A stretch of 26,290 nt of DNA from Baffinella frigidus (GCA_026770585.1 MU646359.1:460688-486977); one strand, 5' to 3'. Counted from the first letter of the stretch, positions 19,621 through 26,182 are shown. Translations and numbers: made by a program. Notes: a model not told the origin generated them from the letters alone.

Positions 19621-19811
19621 ACTACTGAAAAGCCACAGGGGAAGTCTCAAAAAGTAGGCGACAGGATCCTGTCGCCTACTTTGGAGCCATTTTTTCCTCA
19701 AAAGGCAATTTCCACCCCAAGGACGTGACCAAAATTCGTCAAAAGGTAACCTACAAGCAATTTTAGTGTCGTGTCCAAAAATTTGAGACTTCCCCTCTGG
19801 CTTTGCAGTAG
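19621..19811. mobile_element. ACTACTGAAAAGCC element with off-centre palindrome
   Basis: 30-bp ends (ACTACTGAAAAGCCACAGGG / CTGGCTTTGCAGTAGT). Directly inside the left end is a perfect 32-bp palindrome (19651-19682, AAAGTAGGCGACAGGATC and complement) with no partner on the right. Confidence 0.93.
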
Positions 19812-19827
19812 TAAACTCCCACTCCTT

Positions 19828-19931
19828 GAGGGTATTACTTCGTGAGCGGAGGCGGTTAACGACGCGGCGGAGGTAGAGGAGGAGGAGGAGGCAGAGGAGG
19901 ATGACGAGGAGCGGCGTTGGGATTTAGGATC
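19828..19931 (+). pseudogene. Acidic exon module EAVNDAAEVEEEEE
   Basis: Frame EAVNDAAEVEEEEEAEEDDE, then ERR, ends at GTTGGGATTTAGG (donor-like). A TGA precedes GCGGAGGCGG in the same frame, so if the exon begins at GGCATTACC it is broken; if it begins after TGA it is open. Tandem copy of 20025-20162. Confidence 0.35.
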
Positions 19932-20024
19932 CAACAACCTAAACTCCTACTCCTTGAGGGCATTACCTCCTACTCCTTGAGGGCATTACCTTTACTACTA
20001 CTCCGTGAGGATATGACCTCGTGA

Positions 20025-20162
20025 ACGGAGGCGGTTGAAGAGGCGGCGGAGGTAGAGGAGGAGGAGGAGGCAGAGGAGCAGAAAGAGGAGGATGAAGAGA
20101 AGCAGCGGCGTGAAGAGGCAATGCGCCTCTTTTACAATCGTCAATACGGGTTTGGGATTTAG
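20025..20162 (+). CDS. Acidic exon module with conserved tail MRLFYNRQYGFG
   Basis: Open frame of 45 codons: EAVEEAAEVEEEEEAEEQKE, then EDEEKQRREEAMRLFYNRQYGFGI, then TAG. A strongly acidic helix followed by a non-repetitive tail that is also recognisable (decayed) at 19470-19518, so this tail was once part of the module. An exon end at ACGG|GTTTGGG (20150) before telomere-like sequence is equally possible, and then the TAG lies in the intron. Upstream in-frame TGA at 20022. Function unknown; resembles generic Glu-rich coiled coils. Confidence 0.4.
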   Translation, partial: TEAVEEAAEVEEEEEAEEQKEEDEEKQRREEAMRLFYNRQYGFGI

Positions 20163-20221
20163 GGTCCTCAACCCTCAACTCTGTTAGGGCATTACCTCGT
20201 GAGCGGAATCTGTTAACGACG

Positions 20222-20650
20222 CGGCGGAGGTAGAGGAGGAGGAGGAGGAGGAGGAGGAGGAGGAGCTGCTCGCGCGCCAACTTCATCGCCGCTGCCCACA
20301 CCAACGCCTGTGGAGGAGCGCGAGAGGAGGGTAAAGCAACTGCAGCAGTGCTGAGGAGGAGGAAGAGGAAGAGGAAGAGGAAGAGGAAGAGGAAGAGGAA
20401 GAGGAAGAGGAGGAGGAAGAGGGAGAGGGAGAGGAAGAGGAGGAGGAGGAGGAAGAGGACGCGGATGCGGATGAGGAGGAAAAGGAGGAGGAGGAGGAGG
20501 AGGAGGAGGAGGAGGAGGAGAAGGAGGAGGAGAAGGAGGATGCGGAGGAGGAGGAGGAGGAGGAGGAGGAGGGGAAGGAGGAGAAGGAGGAGGAGGAGGA
20601 GGAGGAGGTAGAGGAGAAGGAGGAGAAGGAGCAGGAGGAGGAAGAGGACG
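20222..20650 (+). repeat. GAGGAGG / GAAGAGG microsatellite
   Basis: Purine-rich (GAG)n, (GAAGAG)n and GGAGAAGG tracts, over 350 bp. Poly-Glu in one (+) frame, poly-Arg in another, poly-Leu or Pro on the minus strand. It probably grew out of the acidic module's GAG codons. Confidence 0.95.
20262..20340 (+). pseudogene. RQLHRRCPHQRLW / EERERRVKQLQQC segment, copy 1
   Basis: CAACTTCATCGCCGCTGCC, CACACCAACGCCTGTGG and AGGAGCGCGAGAGGAGGGTA recur almost exactly at 20655-20712 across the microsatellite. One frame reads EERERRVKQLQQC. Splice-like GAGG|GTA follows. Probably an exon duplicated with its neighbour. Confidence 0.35.
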
Positions 20651-20654
20651 CGCG

Positions 20655-21055
20655 GCAGCTTCATCGCCGCTGCCCACACCAACGCCTGTGGAGGAGCGCG
20701 AGAGGAGGGTATTGTAAAGCGACTGATGTCTTACTGTAAAGCAGCTGCTTTGATGGAGGTTAGCGCCCGGAACCCCAAGGGCGGAGCCCTGGGCCGTGTA
20801 CGCAACTTAATGACCATAAAATAACACCTCTGCAGAGAGAGAGGAGGGTAGATAGAGGAGGGGTTATTGTAAAGCGGCTGGTGTCTGCGGTAGGGGGAGG
20901 AGAGAGAGGAGGGTGATTTGTAAAGTAACAGCTGCATGGGCGAGAAGGACTTAGCTCCCGAAACCTGAAAGGCGAAACCCCGCCCACAGCAACGCCTGTG
21001 GAGGAGCAGGGGGGGGTATTGTAAGGTAAATCCTTCGCGCAGAGAGGGGATGGTG
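20655..21055 (+). repeat. GAGCGCGAGAGGAGGGTATTGTAAAG repeats
   Basis: Copy 2 of the above (20655-20712), then GAGAGGAGGGTA and TATTGTAAAGCG-CTG-TGTCT units at about 20705, 20865, 20900, 21015 and 21055; CCACA-CAACGCCTGTGGAGGAGC again at 20985. Each GAGG|GT could be a donor. No long frame survives. Confidence 0.6.
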
Positions 21056-21412
21056 TGTGTAAAGCGACTGCTATCTTCTGTAAAGCAGCTGCGTTCAGGA
21101 GGTTAGCCCCAAACCTGCAGCCCGAAACCCTGGCGCGTGGAAGGTGGGATGAGCAAGTCCAGGCCGCACCCGGACACGAACAGGTCTACGTCCTTTTAAA
21201 TTCGAGCCTTCATTTCAAAGAAAGAATCAAATTTGGGTTCTTTTCCGACCATTTCGATCAATTTCGCCAAATTTCACCCTTTAATGTGAAAAAAAAACGT
21301 AACGTTTCCGAAGACATAAATAGTGTCTTCGCAAAACGTAGACCTTTTCGCCTCCGGGTGCGGAGGAGGAGGGGGAGGAGGAGCAAGGGCGGGCTGCTGC
21401 AAGCTGGCGCAT
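21056..21412. other. Spacer with an inverted dispersed-repeat fragment
   Basis: CCCGGACACGAACAGG and TACGTCCTT-TAAATTCG at 21165-21225 are the reverse complement of the 12531-12615 repeat. 21226-21412 is AT-richer, with CGAAGACA...TGTCTTCG (21308-21331) and a CGGAGGAGGAGGGGG tract. Confidence 0.5.
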
Positions 21413-21835
21413 CCCCAATCAAAGAAATCGATTTGATTAGGGGTCCAAATCTCTCCCTGCTTAAAACGATTGGTGCACTGCGAATCCGGATATTTTGTAA
21501 AAGTCAACCCCCCCACAAATCAGTCAACTTTAGAAACGAGATACACCATTGGTGTACTTCAATTTTCGATTTTCGCCTTAAGTCGACTAATACAAAAACT
21601 TCGCCCTGGCAGTGCTATACCCTAAGCCTTGAACCCTAGCTAGACCCTGTGTAGTGAACCAAAATCCTCCCAATTAAAATGCGTGCAGACCGCAATCTCG
21701 CGCCATCCCTAATCAGAGAGATCGATTTAATTAGGGATCCGAAGCCCTCCCTAATCAAACGATTAGAAATCCGCAACCCACCCTAATTGAAACCATTCGG
21801 GGCCCGGAACCCTCTCTAATTGACAGACCGCGATT
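21413..21835. repeat. CCCTAATCAAA-GATCGATT-TTAGGG repeats
   Basis: CATCCC-AATCA-AGA-ATCGATTT-ATTAGGG at 21409 and 21703, followed in both cases by a series of CCCTAATCAAA/CCCTAATTGAA units. ATCGAT sits inside a short inverted repeat of AATC. Between them (21490-21700) no gene is recognised. Confidence 0.65.
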
Positions 21836-21847
21836 TCGCGCCAGTAG

Positions 21848-21935
21848 AAGTAGAGGAGCGCGGCGGAGACGGCGAACACCAAGCTTGGGATGAGCAGTGT
21901 CGCGAGCGTCTTCATCAGAATAACCTGATTGCAGG
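21848..21935 (+). CDS. Exon module HQAWDEQCRERLHQN, copy 1
   Basis: The (+) frame EVEERGGDGEHQAWDEQCRE, then RLHQNNLIAG runs from about the CCAG at 21842 to ATTGCAGG before GTTTGTC (GT donor). Near-identical copy at 22079-22143. Mixed-charge helix with Trp; not recognised. A related RWDEQVQAAP fragment lies at 21141-21170. Confidence 0.4.
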
Positions 21936-21944
21936 GTTTGTCAC

Positions 21945-22078
21945 GGGCCGAGTCGTGTCCGATTCAGTACTGGCGCGTGCCGAGTCGTGTCCGGGTTACT
22001 TCTGTCACGTGCCAAGTCGTGTCCGGGTTAGTACTGGCACGTGCCGAGTCGTGTCCGGGTTAGTGCTGAGTCGTGTCC
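21945..22078. repeat. ~31-bp tandem repeat GTGCCGAGTCGTGTCCGGG
   Basis: Four to five units with GAGTCGTGTCC and GTTAGTACTGGCAC, located exactly between the two copies of the HQAWDEQ exon. A further unit is at 22268-22300. Each unit contains a TAGTACTG dyad and CACGTGCC. Confidence 0.85.
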
Positions 22079-22143
22079 GGAGACGGCAAACACCAAGCTT
22101 GGGATGAGCAGTGTCGCGAGCGTCTTCACCAGAATGATCGCAG
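22079..22143 (+). CDS. Exon module HQAWDEQCRERLHQN, copy 2
   Basis: GDGKHQAWDEQCRERLHQN and then ATCGCAGG before GGTTTGGGG and a TTTAGGG spacer. Two substitutions from copy 1 in the shared part, so the duplication is recent. Confidence 0.4.
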
Positions 22144-22299
22144 GGGTTTGGGGTTTAGGGTTTAGGATTTTGGGTTAGGGTTCGTTCAGGGCAAAAATCC
22201 CTTCGTAGCCTGCTGTGTTGCGTGTGCGTACGTTGGGCAAAAATGTTGGGCGGTTCGGTTGGGTTCGTTTGTCGTGTCCGAGTCAGTACTGGCACGTGC

Positions 22300-22368
22300 C
22301 CACCAAACCCTAACCCCTCAACCACGTCCCCCCGCCACGCGCGTGGTTTAGGGGTCAGGGTTTGGTGG
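22300..22368. repeat. Hairpin of telomere-like arms CCACCAAACCC
   Basis: CCACCAAACCCTAACCCCTC-AACCACG pairs with CGTGG-TTTAGGGGTCAGGGTTTGGTGG, with a C-rich loop holding GCGCGC. A foldback whose arms are telomere-like heptamers; it could be two arrays in opposite orientation. Confidence 0.8.
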
Positions 22369-22372
22369 CCGC

Positions 22373-22460
22373 GCCAGGTCATAAGTCGGATTTTCATTTC
22401 ACTACACCATCTGCGGGTAAAGTTGATTCTCACCAGGGAAACACGCCAAAAGTGTTGGGA
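22373..22460 (-). repeat. CACTTTTGGCGTG repeat, inverted copy
   Basis: Reverse strand CACTTTTGGCGTGTTTCCC-TG and GATTTTCATTTCACTACACC match 13702-13762 and 22797-22880. Followed by GGGAATTGGAGCCCTTCG as in the arm of 11493-11695. Confidence 0.7.
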
Positions 22461-22660
22461 ATTGGAGCCCTTCGTGGGCGCTGCAATGTTTTTTCGTACC
22501 ACGAAACACTTTTAGCGCGAAACGTTGCGTGTGAAATCCCCACTTGTGACATGGCGTGGTATTGTGAGTGCTGCCTCATCGTTGGAATGCCAGCATTTTC
22601 TGGGTTTCGGGTTTCGGGTTTCGGGTTTCGAATTTCGGGTATGGAGTTTTGGCGTGGTAC

Positions 22661-22710
22661 CTTGGCGATCCACGAGACGCTGAGAACCGCGACGACCGCC
22701 ACGGCCGCTT
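22661..22710 (-). CDS. Hydrophobic exon KAAVAVVAVLSVSWIAK, copy 1
   Basis: Minus strand EKAAVAVVAVLSVSWIAK ends AAG before GTACCACG. Similar to 22905-22955, but the 5' border lacks a clear acceptor (GTGTGAAAAAG). The (+) reading (HETLRTATTATAAF) is less like a protein module. Confidence 0.35.
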
Positions 22711-22796
22711 TTTCACACACACTCGTTCGCGCTAGAAGTGTTTAGATGGCTTCTTGTGGTACAGATTTTTTAAAATCCGGACGCGCTCCGCCCCAT

Positions 22797-22890
22797 CACT
22801 TTTGGCGTGTTTCCTGGGTAGGATCAACTTTACTCCAACGAATCATCATTTACTTCACGATCTTGAAAATTGAACTTCTGCCCTGGCGCG
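22797..22890 (+). repeat. CACTTTTGGCGTG repeat, copy with hairpin
   Basis: CACTTTTGGCGTGTTTCCTG, GGTAGGATCAACTTTACTCC, ATTTACTTCACGATCTTG. Longest copy of this repeat in the window. Confidence 0.75.
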
Positions 22891-22904
22891 TGTTTGGTGG
22901 GTAC

Positions 22905-22955
22905 CTTAGCAATCCACGAGACGCTGAGAAGCGCGACGACTGCCACGGCCGCCTC
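22905..22955 (-). CDS. 51-nt hydrophobic exon EAAVAVVALLSVSWIAK
   Basis: On the minus strand CCAAACCAG (acceptor) precedes GAGGCGGCCGTGGCAGTC, and AAG is followed by GTACCCACC (donor). Exactly 51 nt, 17 codons. Hydrophobic Ala/Val/Leu run could be a membrane segment or a buried helix; it may be a diverged form of AAAAILALQGE. The copy at 22661-22710 shows tandem duplication about 240 bp apart. Confidence 0.45.
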
Positions 22956-23014
22956 CTGGTTTGGGGGGCTTCTTTAGACGTGAACGGGAGAAATCATAAG
23001 TTGACACCCTTGCA

Positions 23015-23038
23015 GAATAGCCCGAAAACGGGCTATTC
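23015..23038. repeat. Hairpin GAATAGCCCG-AAAA-CGGGCTATTC
   Basis: Perfect 10-bp stem. Outer AAGTTGAC/AAAAGTTGACC are in direct, not inverted, order. Probably the core of a decayed foldback. Confidence 0.85.
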
Positions 23039-23118
23039 TTCCAAAAGTTGACCTGGCGGCAGTGAGGAGTTGACTTTTGCGATTGGCCACCCTCAGGTCT
23101 AGCGTAGTTGGGGTCTTG

Positions 23119-23136
23119 GCGGTCAAATTTGACCGC
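23119..23136. repeat. Perfect palindrome GCGGTCAAATTTGACCGC
   Basis: 18-bp palindrome, similar in type to the cores of the AGTGGCGAGTAGG family (GGTCAATTTTGACC). Confidence 0.85.
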
Positions 23137-23152
23137 ACGAGCCCTGGCCACA

Positions 23153-23262
23153 CAGCGGACTTCGAAGGGGGTTTGGACAACCCCTAAGCGATAAGATCTA
23201 GGAACCTACGGTAGGCAACCCGTAGGGTCATAGGGGGTTTCCTACGAATAAGGTAACGGAAA
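23153..23262 (+). repeat. CAGCGGACTT...GTAACGGAAA repeat, copy 2
   Basis: CACAGCGGACTTCGAAGGG, AACCCCTAAGCGATAAGA, CTACGGTAGGCAACCCGTAG, ATAAGGTAACGGAAAC. Complete relative to 13825-13937. Confidence 0.88.
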
Positions 23263-23325
23263 CTCGGGCATTTTCAGAAGGACCCCCCTCCTGGGTTGAG
23301 ACTTAAGCCGGGACTTCTCTCACAC

Positions 23326-23499
23326 ACGTTAATAGGGTAATGGCCTGGAAATGGGGTAGTTAGGCATACGGCATTGCCTAGGACCTCCTACCGTAGGCCG
23401 AGACGTTTTGGTCCTAGGATCCCTCGGCCTACGGTAGGAGGTCCTAGGCAATGCCGTATGCCCAACTACCCCATTTTCAGGCCGTTAGCCTATGAACGT
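23326..23499. mobile_element. CTACGGTAGG element, full length (174 bp)
   Basis: ACGTTAATAGGG ... CCTATGAACGT ends, long arms as in 4737-4904 (about 80 bp each). The loop differs (GACGTTTTGGTCCTAGG vs GGATCCTAGGAGC). Confidence 0.92.
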
Positions 23500-23546
23500 C
23501 CACGCTCGGATTATTTCCCGCCCGGGTTCCAACACTGCCCGGGTGT

Positions 23547-23906
23547 CCACTTAGCAGCGACCGAAGACCTTCTCGCCTTGAATTCAAGGTGAAATTCCGG
23601 TTAAGTTCCAGGGCAATGGATAAGATTCCACTGTTACTTCTTAAGTTAACAGAGGTTCCACTTTTGCTTTGAGACGTTCCACTCTCGACTTTTGTCTCGG
23701 TGGGCCGCGCTCTTCCACAGTCGAGAAGCAAGAGGAATCCACTGTTACTTCTTAAGTTAACAGAGGTTCCACTTTTGCTTTGAGACGTTCCACTCTCGAC
23801 TTTTGTCTCGGTGGGCCGCCTGAACGGCAGTCGAGAAGCAAGAGGAATCCAGTACAAATAGTTTAGATGGACTGTATCCGCGAAGCCCCCGGTGGCTGCT
23901 AAGTGG
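23547..23906. mobile_element. CCACTTAGCAG element carrying a 111-bp tandem pair
   Basis: Ends CCACTTAGCAGCGACC / GGTGGCTGCTAAGTGG. Core TCGCCTTGAATTCAAGGTGA at 23573-23592. Two exact-period 111-bp units (23628-23738, 23739-23849) lie where 19125-19263 has only a few bases. On the minus strand the units form one 37-codon repeat (PTETKVESGTSQSKSGTS). Confidence 0.93.
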
Positions 23907-23917
23907 TTGTTGTTTAG

Positions 23918-24060
23918 TGTTTCGGGTTTCGGGTTTCGGGTTTCGGGTTTCGGGTTTAGTGTTTAATCCCGAAACGGTAAACACCTTCTGGGGTAGAGCT
24001 TCGGGTTTCGGGTTTCGGGTTTCGGGTTGAGTGTTGAGTGTTTCGGGACTAAATACTATA
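23918..24060. repeat. TTTCGGG arrays
   Basis: Two runs of TTTCGGG (23926-23955, 23999-24025) bordered by TTTAGTGTT/TTGAGTGTT and an ATCCCGAAACGG reversal. Confidence 0.9.
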
Positions 24061-24082
24061 CAATCAATAGGGTTTCAGAATA

Positions 24083-24293
24083 CCACTCGAGGCTGGAAGA
24101 GGGAGCATTGTAAATGTGGGGTTGTTAAATTTAGTACCAGTCACGGGCAGGCTTGGTCACGTTACTGGGGGAATTCCCCCAGTAACGTGAACAAACGCCC
24201 CTATTTGTGCGAAAATTACTACACCCACCTGTTTTTTCTTCACTTGTAAAAGAATCCCAGTTTCAAAATGGTCACATTTCTAGCCTCAAGTGG
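24083..24293. mobile_element. CCACTCGAGG element, full length (211 bp)
   Basis: CCACTCGAGGCTGGAAGAGG ... TTTCTAGCCTCAAGTGG, with TA on both sides (24081-24082, 24294-24295). Core 24155-24192: GGTCACGTTACTGGGGGAA and its complement (one mismatch). Aligns inverted with 4506-4711. Confidence 0.95.
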
Positions 24294-24339
24294 TAAGGAC
24301 GTGTGTTCGCACACGTTCAACCCTCCAACTCGATAGCTG

Positions 24340-24566
24340 GGGATTCGGGTTTCGGGTGTCGGGTTGCGAGTTTCGTGTTTCGTGTTTCGTGTTTCGAGTT
24401 CCTTGTTTCGGGTCTCGAGTCTCGGGTTTCGGGTTTTGGGTTCCGTGTTCCGTGTTCCGGGTCTCGGGTCTCGGGTCTCGAGTCTCGGGGTTTCAGGTTT
24501 CGGGTTCCGTGTTCAGTGTTCCGTGTCTCGGGTCTCGGGTTTCAGGTTTCGGGGTTCAGGTTTCGG
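24340..24566. repeat. TTTCGGG/TTTCGTG/TCTCGGG array
   Basis: Heptamers with unusual variants: TTTCGTG, TTCCGTG, TCTCGGG and TCTCGAG, several in short homogeneous runs. ORFs here (GFRVSGLGSRV) are repeat translations. Sits 3' of the exon at 24571 on the minus strand, so it is intron-like. Confidence 0.9.
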
Positions 24567-24570
24567 GTAC

Positions 24571-24680
24571 CTGTGCGCTGGCATGCTGCAGCTGCGCTAA
24601 ACCCTAAACCCTAAACCCTAAACCCTAAAGCTAGGACCGCATCCTGCAGGGCCTCGCTCACCGCCGCCGGTGGTGTTGCC
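24571..24680 (-). pseudogene. Helical module 1, interrupted by CCCTAAA repeats
   Basis: Minus strand: TTTAG, then ATPPAAVSEALQDAVLA, then (TTTAGGG)4, then QLQHASAQ before GTACCCG. Removing the heptamers restores AVLAQLQHASAQ, as in later copies. The repeat insert is at 24597-24630 with GCTA on both sides. Confidence 0.5.
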
Positions 24681-24816
24681 CTAAACCCTAAACCCTAAAC
24701 CCTAACCCCTAAACCCTAAACCCTAAACCCTAAACCCCTGAACCCTGATCCCTCAAAACTAACCCCTGAACCAGAAACCCGAAACCCGAAACCCGAAACC
24801 GGGTACCTGCGCGGTG

Positions 24817-24929
24817 ACATGCAGCAGCTGCCCGGGGTTAGGGTTTAGGGTTTAGGGTTTAGGGTTTAGGTTTTAGGGTTTAGGACAGCCTTCTGCAGGG
24901 CCTCGCTCACCGCCGCCGGTGGTGCTACC
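24817..24929 (-). pseudogene. Helical module 2, interrupted by TTTAGGG repeats
   Basis: As module 1 (APPAAVSEALQKAVL ... QLLHVTAQ, GTACCCG donor), interrupted at the same codon (24837-24883), but with the heptamers in the opposite orientation. Confidence 0.5.
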
Positions 24930-25048
24930 CTAAACCCTAAGCCCTCAACCCTCAACCCTCAACCCCTAACCCCTAACCCCTGAACCCTGATCCCTCAAAA
25001 CTAACCCCTGAACCAGAAACCCGAAACCCGAAACCCGAAACCGGGTAC

Positions 25049-25116
25049 CTGCGCGGAGACATCCTGCATCTGCGCTAGCACCGCCTCCTGCAGGGTCTCG
25101 CTCAGCACCAGAGCCT
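25049..25116 (-). CDS. Helical exon module 3 (ALVLSETLQEAVLAQMQ)
   Basis: Minus strand TTTCCAG acceptor, 68 nt, CAG end before GTACCCGGTTTCGGG. Reads ALVLSETLQEAVLAQMQDVS, then AQ. The amphipathic helix spacing of L/V is clear. Nearly identical to modules 4 and 5; the introns between are about 150 bp of telomere-like heptamers. Unknown family; a repeat-built (-) gene is inferred. Confidence 0.5.
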
Positions 25117-25271
25117 CTGGAAACCCTAAACCATCAACCCTCGACCCTGAACCCTGAACCCTAAACCCTGAACCCTGAACCCTAACCCCTAACCCCTAAC
25201 CCCTGAAACCTAAACCCCGAACCCTCAAAACCAACCCCTAAACCAGAAACCCGAAACCCGAAACCGGGTAC

Positions 25272-25339
25272 CTGCGCGGTGACATGCTGCATCTGCGCTA
25301 GCACCGCTTCCTGCAGGGTCTCGCTCAGCACCAGAGCCT
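25272..25339 (-). CDS. Helical exon module 4 (ALVLSETLQEAVLAQMQ)
   Basis: Same borders and length (68 nt, or 66 nt if the acceptor is CCAGAG) as module 3: ALVLSETLQEAVLAQMQHVT, then AQ. The intron on its 3' side begins GTACCCGGTTTCGGGTTTC. Confidence 0.5.
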
Positions 25340-25480
25340 CTGGAAACCCGAAACCCTAAACCCTAAACCCTTAACCCTGAACCCTAACCCCTAACCCCTA
25401 ACCCCTGAAACCTAAACCCAGAACCCTCAAAACCAACCCCTAAACCAGAAACCCGAAACCCGAAACCCGAAACCGGGTAC

Positions 25481-25556
25481 CTGCGCGGAGACATGCTGCA
25501 TCTGCGCTAGCACCGCCTCCTGCAGGGTCTCGCTCAGCACCAGAGCCGCCGCGTAC
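25481..25556 (-). CDS. Helical exon module 5 (YAAALVLSETLQEAV)
   Basis: Reads YAAALVLSETLQEAVLAQMQ, then HVSAQ, before GTACCCGG. The 5' side is GCAACAG|GTACGCGG rather than TTTCCAG, so the border differs and it may have been continuous with module 6 before the element at 25572-25714 was inserted. Confidence 0.5.
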
Positions 25557-25571
25557 CTGTTGCGGGTCCTT

Positions 25572-25714
25572 GGTCGGATAGCGAGGGGGCAAACGGATCT
25601 TTTTAATTCGGGTACGAATTCAAAAAAAATGTACGCGTCGTGTCCAACTTGCGGGGGATTCAGGGCCCATGTGGGCACTGGATCCAATAAATACCCGATC
25701 CATTTGTCCCCTCG
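25572..25714. mobile_element. GGTCGGATAGCGAG element, copy 2
   Basis: GGTCGGATAGCGAGGGGGC ... GATCCATTTGTCCCCTCG. Shorter right end than 3604-3755. Located between modules 5 and 6, within what looks like exon sequence. Confidence 0.88.
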
Positions 25715-25770
25715 TCTGCGCTAGGACAGCCTGCTGCAGGGTCTCGCTCAGCAGCAGAGCCGCCGCGTAC
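25715..25770 (-). CDS. Helical exon module 6, partial
   Basis: CGAAACAG acceptor, then YAAALLLSETLQQAVLAQ, cut by the element at 25714. Same 5' border type as module 5. Confidence 0.4.
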
Positions 25771-25796
25771 CTGTTTCGGGGTTGGGGTTTGGTGTC

Positions 25797-25922
25797 CACA
25801 CAGCGGGCTACGAAGGGGAAAAATCGTCAGAATCAAGGCATTTCTGGTTACCTTATCCGTAGGAACCCCCCTATGTCCCTACGGGTTGCCTACCGTAGGG
25901 TCCTAGGTCTTATCGCTTCGGG
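25797..25922 (-). repeat. CAGCGGACTT...GTAACGGAAA repeat, copy 3 (mixed)
   Basis: Reverse strand: AAGCGATAAGACCTAGGACC, CTACGGTAGGCAACCCGTAG, GATAAGGTAAC. The ACAGCGGGCTACGAAGGGG part at 25799 is on the plus strand, so one half is inverted relative to copies 1 and 2 and the element forms a partial inverted repeat. Confidence 0.8.
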
Positions 25923-25925
25923 GAT

Positions 25926-25958
25926 TTGCTGCAGCTGCGCGAGGACAGCCTCCTGCAT
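25926..25958 (-). pseudogene. Helical module 7, fragment
   Basis: CATGCAGGAGGCTGTCCTCG, then CGCAGCTGCAGC reads MQEAVLAQLQ; the first half is missing. Confidence 0.4.
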
Positions 25959-25974
25959 GACAGAAGAGCCCTAG

Positions 25975-26035
25975 GATTTTGGCCTACAGTAGGAGGTCCT
26001 AGGCAATCCCGTAGGCCTAACTACCCCCTTTTGAC
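25975..26035. mobile_element. CTACGGTAGG element, fragment
   Basis: GGCCTACAGTAGGAGGTCC, GGCAATCCCGTAGGCCTAAC, TACCCCCTTTTGACAGAAGAGC. Half element; GACAGAAGAGC also stands at 25959-25969, giving an 11-bp direct repeat around it. Confidence 0.75.
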
Positions 26036-26135
26036 AGAAGAGCATGTGTTCAGGGGAAGAGTACAGAAGCGGCGGCGGCGGCGGGAGGGGAGATGCGGGG
26101 GTTTAGAGTGTTTAGTGGCTACCTTGCACAGGCCC

Positions 26136-26182
26136 ATATATCATATTAACCCATATATATATATACATATGTATATTGGGTC
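26136..26182. repeat. AT microsatellite
   Basis: CCCATATAT...CCCATATATATATATAC-ATATGTATATTGGG, partly palindromic (CCCATATA/TATATTGGG). Confidence 0.85.

Noticed and set aside
19963-20682. Long minus-strand Leu-rich and Pro-rich reading frames and plus-strand Arg-rich frames
   Set aside because: They are the three frames of a GAGGAGG microsatellite; only the Glu frame connects to non-repetitive coding-like sequence.
21055-21639. 194-codon plus ORF
   Set aside because: It crosses an inverted dispersed-repeat fragment and several short repeats; composition shows no protein-like pattern and there are no splice-consistent sister copies.
22222-22515. 97-codon plus ORF and overlapping minus ORF near 22.3 kb
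   Set aside because: Both run through the telomere-like hairpin 22300-22368 and a dispersed repeat.
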